From the NCBI GenBank assembly GCA_964475595.1, contig CAYYXG010000002.1:1-64000 (forward strand): a stretch of DNA of 64,000 bases, in the 5' to 3' direction. The notes under the pieces are model-generated. The model did not search any database. It saw only the letters and a program-made list of their open reading frames with translations, and was not told the DNA's origin. The position numbers and the translations under genes were made by a program. Below are positions 57,782-64,000 of the stretch, piece after piece; the stretch's first letter is position 1, and each line of letters opens with the position of its first letter. The DNA comes from RGEC01 sp964475595. Lineage in GTDB: Bacteria > Bacteroidota > Bacteroidia > NS11-12g > UBA955.

Positions 57782-60649
57782 TTAATGAGGATGCTTCCAC
57801 ATGCTTTGTGGTGCTTTTCCTTCCGGCATTTTGAACGCCCTTAAGTTATAGGTAAAGGTTAGCATGTAGAAGCGTTGCAATACGTTGGTCTGCACATCCT
57901 CATAGTAAGTTTCGGTTATATTTCTACTCAAACTGTTGTTCTGCTTCAGCATATCAAAAGCTGTCAATCTAAGCTCTGCGGCACGCTTTTTTAAGAATTT
58001 GTATCCAACACCGGCGTTCCATAACAGAAAATTGTTGTTGAAACCACCGCTAATACCTTTGAATACCTGATGGTTGATATCGGTTTGTATCACTAGGCCT
58101 TTCCAGGGCTGTGCTTGTATGCGAAAACGACTGTTTTGATTGGTGAAACGACTGTTGAGCGTGGTTTGCAGTGAATTTGAAACATCAGTAACTGAGGTAT
58201 TGGATGACAGGGTAAAATCAACTTTCTCTGAAATATTGCTGCTGATAACAACCCCCACACTAGGGGTTAGATTTTGTGAATAATTGAGCTGATTGTTTAC
58301 TTTTCCGGGGATTCGGCTAAGGGTAGCGCCTGCATTCAGATTCAGGTTGCATTTAATTTTTTTCAATGGCATACTGTAGTTTGCAAATGTCCTGAAAGAG
58401 CGGTTTCCATTCATATTTTCCGGTCTTATCAGCTGAGCCCCTCTTCTCAGCAAAATGTTACTTTCTTCTATCAATGTATCTCTAAAAGCGATGGTGGTGG
58501 TGTTGCCGATGTAATCTTGCGTCAATGAACCTGCAATCATGAGAAAAACCGAAGATCCTTTTTTTACATTCACCCATGAATAACGGCTGAACAGGGCATG
58601 TTGGAAATCCTGTTTCAAAGAACTGTTTCCGATACTGATATTAAGCGGATTGCTGTTATTGGCCACCTGCTGTAACTGGTCAATTGAAGGCGCATTGGTT
58701 GAACTTCTGTAGAAAACCCGCAAACCCTCCTTTTCATTGGGTTTAAACATGAGCATGCCGCCGGGCAGGATATTGCGGAATGGACGGGAAATGGTATTGG
58801 TAAATGGAAATGTTTGGTCGTTGTTTAACCAGGCCTGTTGTGCATTCACGCTGATATTCCAGCTCCATTTTTTTCTTTGCCAGCGGTAAGCAATACCCGC
58901 ACTTGCATTGCTGTAAAGACTTTTAAATGCATTGGATAATAGGGTGTCAGGTAGCGTAAATTCCAGTCTTTGTGTGTCCCAGGCGTTGGTGAATTTATCG
59001 CTCCGGGTGTTATTCATGCTGCCGTTCAGCGAAAAACTCCACATGGCGTTTTTTCCCGATGGTTCCGTGTAGGTGATACTTCCGTTTCCTGTTAAAGAAT
59101 TTCTGTTCTGGTCGGCTTTTACATTGTTTTGAATAGTAGGTGTGGTGTCCTGTTTTTGAACGGTGCTGGTGTACCAACGGCTGTAACCTTCATTGCCGTT
59201 CAAGCCGGGCGTGGCATTCAGCGTAAGAGAGCGACCGCGTTTTTTATACCTGACATTGTATTGCAATCCTAAGCTGGCGTTGTATCCGGTTAGGTCAGCC
59301 ATATAGTAGTTGCCGGTGCTGTTGATCTCTGCATTACCAATGGAATTGCTGCCGCTTACCGTGAAATCCGGCTTGTTGATTTGCAAGCTAACTTTTGGCG
59401 TTACAATCAAACTGTGGAGGGTATCCGTTTTCCATTCCCACCTGGCATTAAGTCGGTGATTGGCGTTGTTTGTGATATTGAGACTGTTTTCCCTGTAAAA
59501 CAAGCCGTTTTCGGTTCCGGTTACATAGTATCTTTTTGTACCTGATACATTTTCATTCTGGGTGGCATTCCCAAAATAGGATAGACTCAGCTCTGATTTT
59601 TTCCATTTGTTGCTGTAATTCAGGCCAAACGACATCGTTTGGGTAATGCCGTTGCGCTGGTCAACCGTAAAATTATCGCTGGGGGAAGACGGACCGTAAT
59701 TTCTTCCACCGGATCTGCGCATTCCGGAACCCATCATCCCGCGCATTCCTCCGCCGCCGCTACCCGACATCACGCCCATCAGGTCTTCGGAACTGAAGTT
59801 TTGATCGTTGGTGTTGTTTAATGAGCCGAGTACGGTAATTCTTTCTGCGCCTTTGAATTTATTGAGGTTTCCGGAAAATTTGTAGCGGTCGTCGGTGCCG
59901 TAACCGCCGGAAGCCCTGCCAAAGGTGCCATTCCGAAACTGTTGTCTGGTAATGATATTGAGTGTTTTTGAGGTGTTACCGTCATCAAATCCGGTTGCCT
60001 GTGCCTGGTCGCTTTTTCTGTCGAATACTTGAATCTTGTCAATGACTTCTGCCGGTAGGTTTCTTAATACGGTGTTGGGATCATCACCAAAAAAAGGTCG
60101 GCCATCCACCAAAACCTGCTTTACGTTTTCTCCCTGTGCCTGTATTTGGCCGTTGCTGCTGGTTATCCCGGGCATTTTGTTTACTAAATCTTCTGCAGTA
60201 GCATCGGGGTTTGCTTTATAGGAAGAGGCTGAAAACTCTGTCGTATCACCTTTGAGTTTCACGGCAGCCGCATCTTTCACTATCAAAATCTCCTTCATTT
60301 TACCGCTGTCGGCCTCAATAAGATACAAAATTCTTAGATCATAGGATTCTGTAATATCCATGAATGAAAAATCAGCCCGGTATGTTTTATACCCTTCTGA
60401 AGTGGCAGTGACTTGATACTTTCCGGGTTTGGTAAGTTTTAAACGAAAAAAACCGATAGAATCAGTGCGGGTGCGAAATACGGAAGAGTCATTACCCAAG
60501 CCCTTGAATCTGATAAAACATGGGAAAACCGGCTTACCTTGTCTGTTTTGTATTCTGCCGGATACCCGTATTTCGCTGTCTGCGCCCGTATCTTGTGCAC
60601 TTGCCCACTGACTGAATATGAGTAGGAATCCTATTAAAAATGAACGCAT
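57782..60649 (-). CDS. TonB-type outer-membrane beta-barrel protein (OMP_b-brl_3)
   Basis: A protein of about 955 residues. The signal peptide (MRSFLIGFLLIFSQWASAQ) is followed by a carboxypeptidase-regulatory-like domain (VSGRIQNRQGKPVFPCF). A plug domain follows (NKMPGITSSNGQIQAQGENV, VDGRPFFGDDPNTVLRNLP, EVIDKIQVFDRKSDQA), then a long barrel. A Gly/Met/Arg-rich low-complexity stretch occupies about residues 292-315. The cargo is unknown and no SusD partner is adjacent. A TTG at 60652 adds only one residue. Confidence 0.88.
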   Translation of the reverse strand: MRSFLIGFLLIFSQWASAQDTGADSEIRVSGRIQNRQGKPVFPCFIRFKGLGNDSSVFRTRTDSIGFFRLKLTKPGKYQVTATSEGYKTYRADFSFMDITESYDLRILYLIEADSGKMKEILIVKDAAAVKLKGDTTEFSASSYKANPDATAEDLVNKMPGITSSNGQIQAQGENVKQVLVDGRPFFGDDPNTVLRNLPAEVIDKIQVFDRKSDQAQATGFDDGNTSKTLNIITRQQFRNGTFGRASGGYGTDDRYKFSGNLNKFKGAERITVLGSLNNTNDQNFSSEDLMGVMSGSGGGGMRGMMGSGMRRSGGRNYGPSSPSDNFTVDQRNGITQTMSFGLNYSNKWKKSELSLSYFGNATQNENVSGTKRYYVTGTENGLFYRENSLNITNNANHRLNARWEWKTDTLHSLIVTPKVSLQINKPDFTVSGSNSIGNAEINSTGNYYMADLTGYNASLGLQYNVRYKKRGRSLTLNATPGLNGNEGYSRWYTSTVQKQDTTPTIQNNVKADQNRNSLTGNGSITYTEPSGKNAMWSFSLNGSMNNTRSDKFTNAWDTQRLEFTLPDTLLSNAFKSLYSNASAGIAYRWQRKKWSWNISVNAQQAWLNNDQTFPFTNTISRPFRNILPGGMLMFKPNEKEGLRVFYRSSTNAPSIDQLQQVANNSNPLNISIGNSSLKQDFQHALFSRYSWVNVKKGSSVFLMIAGSLTQDYIGNTTTIAFRDTLIEESNILLRRGAQLIRPENMNGNRSFRTFANYSMPLKKIKCNLNLNAGATLSRIPGKVNNQLNYSQNLTPSVGVVISSNISEKVDFTLSSNTSVTDVSNSLQTTLNSRFTNQNSRFRIQAQPWKGLVIQTDINHQVFKGISGGFNNNFLLWNAGVGYKFLKKRAAELRLTAFDMLKQNNSLSRNITETYYEDVQTNVLQRFYMLTFTYNLRAFKMPEGKAPQSMWKHPH

Positions 60650-60805
60650 CAAAAATTTGTGGTCACAAATATGCGAAAGGTTTTCGATGTTGGCGGCATA
60701 AGAACACTATTATTGGTCGAATTTTGGTAGAAATAAATTAATTTTCATCACTTATGCACAAACTTTGGCAACCTGCACACTTCGTTTTTATTTTGCAAAC
60801 GTTTC

Positions 60806-61921
60806 ATGGAGCAATACATCGTATCGGCACGCAAATACCGCCCCACGCATTTTGAAGCGGTGGTGGGGCAGAAGCATGTTGCCGATACCCTGATGCGTGA
60901 AATCGAGAGCAATAAACTGGCTCAGGCATTTTTGTTTACAGGTCCTAGGGGGGTGGGAAAAACCACCTGCGCCAGAATTCTAGCCAAGGTAATTAACAGT
61001 AAAGACGGAGAAGTAGATCCGAAGCAGGATTTTGCCTTCAATATTTTCGAATTGGATGCAGCCAGCAATAATTCTGTTGATGATATACGAAATTTGCTGG
61101 AACAGGTAAGGATTCCCCCACAGGTCGGCAAGTATAAAGTGTACATCATTGATGAGGTGCATATGTTGTCTCCCTCTGCATTTAATGCATTTCTAAAAAC
61201 CCTGGAAGAACCGCCTTCATACGCCATTTTTATTCTTGCCACCACCGAAAAACACAAGATTCTTCCCACCATTCTCAGCCGTTGCCAGGTATTCAACTTT
61301 AACCGTATCGAGGTTAGGGATATGGTGGATCATCTCAGGCAAATTGCAGAGAAAGAGGGAGTTTCAGCCGAGGAAGACGCCCTGCACCTCATAGCCAGAA
61401 AGGCAGACGGCGGTCTACGTGACGCCCTTTCTATTTTCGATCAGTTGGTGAGTTACAGCGATGGCGGGTTAACCTATTCCAAAGCCATTGAAATCCTGAA
61501 TGAGCTGGATGCAGATACCTATTTTGATATCACTGAATCTGTACTTAAGGGCGATGCGGGAAGCTGCATCCTTACCTTGGATAGCATCATCAGGCGAGGA
61601 TTTGACGGGTCTGTCTTTATTGCTGGATTGACCGCTCATTTTAGGAATTTAGCCGTTTGCAAAGACAGCAGAACTGCGTCTTTGTTGGATATGTCTGATA
61701 ATTTCAGACAAAAATATTCAGAGCAAGCTTCTGCTATGGGCTTTTCGCTCATTTTAAACGGATTGAATCTGCTGAATGAGTGTGACGAAAAATACAAAAT
61801 AAGCCGTCATCCCCGTTTGCTCCTGGAGTTAACCCTCATGAAGCTGGCCAATCTGAAATCGTTTATCGCTCATGTTGCCACGCTGGAGGAGTTAAAAAAA
61901 AAAGAGCTGAGCAACCCGTAA
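60806..61921 (+). CDS. dnaX: DNA polymerase III clamp loader DnaX (zero frame, gamma-length)
   Basis: A 371-residue ATPase loading the sliding clamp. Features: SARKYRPTHFEAVVGQ, Walker A GPRGVGKT (46-53), ELDAASNNSVDDIR, Walker B YIIDEVHMLS, LATTEKHKILPTILSRCQ and GGLRDALSIFDQLVS. The four-Cys zinc module normally between Walker A and ELDAASN is missing; residues 64-79 form a short Cys-free loop. The zero frame ends 17 bases after an A10 run. The remaining tau part lies in the -1 frame (61903-62502), so the full product would be about 565 residues. Either the run recodes, or one base is miscounted. Confidence 0.9.
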   Translation: MEQYIVSARKYRPTHFEAVVGQKHVADTLMREIESNKLAQAFLFTGPRGVGKTTCARILAKVINSKDGEVDPKQDFAFNIFELDAASNNSVDDIRNLLEQVRIPPQVGKYKVYIIDEVHMLSPSAFNAFLKTLEEPPSYAIFILATTEKHKILPTILSRCQVFNFNRIEVRDMVDHLRQIAEKEGVSAEEDALHLIARKADGGLRDALSIFDQLVSYSDGGLTYSKAIEILNELDADTYFDITESVLKGDAGSCILTLDSIIRRGFDGSVFIAGLTAHFRNLAVCKDSRTASLLDMSDNFRQKYSEQASAMGFSLILNGLNLLNECDEKYKISRHPRLLLELTLMKLANLKSFIAHVATLEELKKKELSNP

Positions 61922-61945
61922 AATCAAACGATCAGGCTCCGGTCA
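61885..61945 (+). promoter_or_regulatory. Putative dnaX frameshift/slippage site
   Basis: Ten A (61894-61903) read as TTA AAA AAA AAA GAG in the zero frame. GGAGGAG (61885-61891) resembles a Shine-Dalgarno sequence just upstream. A weak stem may form downstream: GAGCTGA (61904-61910) with TCAGGCTC (61932-61939, one bulge). A -1 shift, or one extra A in the mRNA, joins the gamma frame to the tau frame. In this phylum Shine-Dalgarno pairing is mostly unused, so its role is uncertain. Confidence 0.6.
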
Positions 61946-62502
61946 AGCAACCAGACTCTGTTGAAAAGCTGGTAACAACCGTTCAGGAATCACGCATTCA
62001 ACTTACCGGTTTTGAGGCGTTCAAACAAAAGAAGCAAGAGGATAGAAACCTTACCCTTAAAGCAGAAAAAGGCAAGTCAGCAGAGCCCACGCAATCCGAG
62101 ATAGCTTATGAGGAGCCGCCTGTAGAGTTGTTGCGAGTGTCTGAAGATAAGCACATTGATGAAGCACAGTTAAAACAACACTGGATTGACTTTAGCCAAA
62201 CCGCAGGGGTGCGCGCCTCCAGTCTCATGAAAGCGTTGACGCCTGAACTGCAGGAAAACGAAGTTGTGGTTAAAGTGGCATCAGCCGCGCAACAGGACGC
62301 TATAGAAGACATTCGTATAGATTTTGTGCGTTTCATTTCTCAAAAAACAAACGGACAAATACAGTCACTGCTCATCGAAAAAGGGGTTGCGGAAATCACA
62401 GAAAGAAAGCCGTATACCGAAAAGGAAAAGCTGGAATACATGTTGTCCAAGAATCCGCAGTGGAAAGAGGTTATCGAAAAATTATCCCTTCGTCTGCCTT
62501 AA
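61903..62502 (+). CDS. dnaX: DnaX tau C-terminal extension (-1 frame)
   Basis: 199 further residues read in the -1 frame from the A-run. The first 75 codons contain no ATG or GTG, so it is not an independent gene. A linker of low complexity (QAPVKQPDSVEKL, KQKKQEDRNLTLKAEKGKS) leads to a conserved tau-like tail: QLKQHWIDFSQTAGVRASSL, NEVVVKVASAAQQDAIEDI and KPYTEKEKLEYMLSKNPQWK. In other bacteria this part binds the polymerase alpha subunit and the helicase. Its conservation without a stop suggests it is translated. Confidence 0.75.
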   Translation, partial: RAEQPVKSNDQAPVKQPDSVEKLVTTVQESRIQLTGFEAFKQKKQEDRNLTLKAEKGKSAEPTQSEIAYEEPPVELLRVSEDKHIDEAQLKQHWIDFSQTAGVRASSLMKALTPELQENEVVVKVASAAQQDAIEDIRIDFVRFISQKTNGQIQSLLIEKGVAEITERKPYTEKEKLEYMLSKNPQWKEVIEKLSLRLP

Positions 62503-62574
62503 TGCCATTTTTAGCTATTTTCTGCTCATTTTGTGCATAAACCTTAGGGTTTCTTTTGTTCCTTTGCAGGTAGA

Positions 62575-63747
62575 ATGAATATGCAAAATTCACGGGTTGA
62601 GTTTTCCAATACCGAAGTTGCATTCTCGCACATCTCAGATGCGGGTTTGAGTAAAGCCCGACTGCTTTTCAGGAGTTTTAATTTTCCGGCTTTGCTGACG
62701 TTGGGACCTCCTTTGGCCAACGTAGCCATAAGTCTTGGTTTTAAGAATTTGATAAAAAAAACCATTTTTGAGCAGTTCTGTGGTGGAGAGGATATTGAAA
62801 CCTGCGCGAAAACCATTCACAGGCTGGCCCAATCGAATATTGGAACCATACTGGATTATTCGGTGGAAGGAGAAGATAGTGAAGATAATTTTGATGCTAC
62901 CTGCGCCGAAATCATTAAAACCATTGATGCTGCTGCAGATAATACCAATATCCCTTTTTCGGTATTTAAGACTACCGGCATTATTTCAATGAATTTGCTT
63001 GAAAAGAAGAGCAGTTCACAGGGGTTGTCTCAGGAAGAAGAAGCGGCCTGGCAGCGAGGGATAGCCCGCTTTCATAAAATTTGTGCCCATGCCGAGGAAA
63101 AACAAGTTCGGATTTTTGTGGATGCGGAAGAAAGTTGGATTCAGGATGCTATTGACCGCCTCGCCGAAGATGCAGCACGTCGTTATAATACCCGGCAAGC
63201 CATTGTTTTTAATACCATTCAGCTATATAGGCACGATCGGTTGGAATATCTAAAAGCGCAAATTGTAGATGCTACATGGTATCTGGGCTTTAAGCTGGTG
63301 CGAGGTGCGTACATGGAAAAAGAGCGGAAAAGAGCCCTGGAAATGGACTACATTGATCCTATTCAACCCAACAAAGAAGCGTCAGACAGGGATTACAATG
63401 AAGCTTTGAAACACTGCATTCATCACATCGAAAAAGTGAGCATTTGTGCAGGAACCCACAACGAAAACAGCAGTCGCTATCTGATGGAACTCATGGAAGA
63501 AAAGCAGCTTAACACAAGTGATGAAAGGGTATGGTTTAGTCAACTGCTGGGGATGAGTGATCATATTTCCTACAATCTTAGTCACGCCGGTTACAATGTA
63601 TGTAAGTATGTTCCTTATGGTCCGGTTAAATCGGTGATACCCTACTTAACCCGCAGAGCGCGCGAAAACAGCAGTGTTGCCGGACAAATGGGGCGAGAAC
63701 TGTCGTTGATTGAAACTGAAATCAAACGCAGAAAGGGGAAAATGTAA
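62575..63747 (+). CDS. putA: Proline dehydrogenase
   Basis: A 390-residue monofunctional FAD enzyme oxidising proline to pyrroline-5-carboxylate. Family motifs: FVDAEESWIQDAIDRL, LGFKLVRGAYMEKER, DYNEALKHCI, CAGTHNENSS, and CKYVPYGPVKSVIPYLTRRARENSS (63601-63675) with the FAD-binding Arg pair. It lacks the P5C dehydrogenase half of long PutA. A weak 5-bp hairpin (62539-62552) lies between dnaX and this gene, and a near-consensus box TTCCTTTG is just upstream of the ATG. Confidence 0.92.
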   Translation: MNMQNSRVEFSNTEVAFSHISDAGLSKARLLFRSFNFPALLTLGPPLANVAISLGFKNLIKKTIFEQFCGGEDIETCAKTIHRLAQSNIGTILDYSVEGEDSEDNFDATCAEIIKTIDAAADNTNIPFSVFKTTGIISMNLLEKKSSSQGLSQEEEAAWQRGIARFHKICAHAEEKQVRIFVDAEESWIQDAIDRLAEDAARRYNTRQAIVFNTIQLYRHDRLEYLKAQIVDATWYLGFKLVRGAYMEKERKRALEMDYIDPIQPNKEASDRDYNEALKHCIHHIEKVSICAGTHNENSSRYLMELMEEKQLNTSDERVWFSQLLGMSDHISYNLSHAGYNVCKYVPYGPVKSVIPYLTRRARENSSVAGQMGRELSLIETEIKRRKGKM

Positions 63748-63751
63748 TCCT

Positions 63752-64000
63752 ATGATGAAACATTGGTGGAAAATAGCATCCGTTATCCTATTGCTGGCGG
63801 TACTGGCAGGCGGATTGCTGGTGCCCCTTAAAACAGGTATTACCGGGGTAGACAAACTGAATATTGCTTCTGATACAACCACAATATTGCGCATAGATAT
63901 CTATAATCCCGGTGAAGCATTTAAACCTGAAAAGGCATTGCTGGGTGGCAAATACGGATTTCTTGCCTCTGAAATTTCCTACGATACAGGCGTATTGACA
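63752..64000 (+). CDS. Unidentified membrane protein (3' end outside window)
   Basis: An open frame from ATG 63752 (second ATG at 63755) to the window end, 83 residues so far. One N-terminal hydrophobic helix (WWKIASVILLLAVLAGGLLV) is followed by a polar, beta-rich extracytoplasmic segment (GVDKLNIASDTTTILRIDIY). No family is recognised from this fragment. It starts four bases past the proline dehydrogenase stop and is likely co-transcribed with it. Confidence 0.6.
   Translation, partial: MMKHWWKIASVILLLAVLAGGLLVPLKTGITGVDKLNIASDTTTILRIDIYNPGEAFKPEKALLGGKYGFLASEISYDTGVLT

Noticed and set aside
62128..62502. Separate gene starting at TTG 62128
   Set aside because: The frame is open back to the dnaX A-run and the sequence is the normal DnaX tau tail, so it is a continuation of dnaX.
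1..64000. Search for tRNA, rRNA, CRISPR arrays, insertion sequences and riboswitches
   Set aside because: Nothing with the expected structure, repeats or conserved cores was seen when reading both strands; small non-coding RNAs could be missed by eye.

Overview
The window is a chromosomal segment of a Bacteroidota (Bacteroidetes) bacterium, probably in the Chitinophagia/Saprospiria/Sphingobacteriia part of the phylum; a finer placement is not possible by eye. The evidence is: several type IX secretion and gliding-associated proteins (a PorW/SprE-like lipoprotein, a GldB-like lipoprotein, PorT-family barrels, a secreted protein with a C-terminal sorting domain); the Bacteroidota GlmU-like protein; a bactofilin-AtpZ-AtpB arrangement with atpD/atpC absent from the locus; promoters of the phylum type TTG-N19/20-TAnnTTTG; and almost no Shine-Dalgarno sequences. 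No tRNA, rRNA, CRISPR array, insertion sequence, phage gene or attachment site was seen, and no stretch over 300 bases lacks a gene.

Layout. 1-4.7 kb: 3' part of malate dehydrogenase, an EamA permease, a DUF4143 ATPase, a GlmU-like nucleotidyl/acetyl transferase and ribosomal protein L31B. 4.7-9.6 kb (minus): PorW/SprE-like lipoprotein followed by penicillin-binding protein 1A. 9.6-16.1 kb (plus): an M23-type N-terminal membrane protein without a peptidase domain, bactofilin, AtpZ, an AtpI-like protein, then atpB-E-F-H-A-G. 16.1-21.7 kb (minus): M20 dipeptidase and Rel/SpoT, then SPFH-NfeD-small membrane protein. 21.7-30.3 kb: ZIP transporter, beta-barrel protein, LuxC-type acyl-CoA reductase, arginase, ArnT/PMT-type glycosyltransferase, PAP2 phosphatase, START-like protein, M20 amidohydrolase, lipoprotein. 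30.3-42.4 kb: DnaG primase, glucosaminidase-like protein, NAD synthetase with an MFS transporter, PorT-family barrel, GldB, thioesterase, DUF5686 protein, and a two-component system. 42.4-52.8 kb: GlcD-type oxidase, SAM hydroxide adenosyltransferase-like protein, PhoH, PurC, a secreted NHL/PKD protein, an LTA-synthase-like membrane sulfatase, and a LytS/LytTR pair. 52.8-64 kb: HMG-CoA lyase, DPP-IV-type peptidase, DapD, glycosyltransferase, a large TonB-type outer-membrane barrel, DnaX, proline dehydrogenase and the start of an unidentified membrane protein.

The most notable signal is in dnaX. The zero frame ends at a gamma-length product just after an A10 run. The conserved tau C-terminus continues without any start codon in the -1 frame. 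This reverses the E. coli arrangement, where the zero frame gives tau: here tau would need recoding or transcriptional slippage, unless the A-run is miscounted. Other points worth a look: consensus promoters that abut start codons (possible leaderless mRNAs), a terminator hairpin whose tetraloop contains the start codon of the LTA-synthase-like gene, a perfect 11-bp hairpin directly after atpE, and a DnaX that has lost its zinc-binding cysteines.
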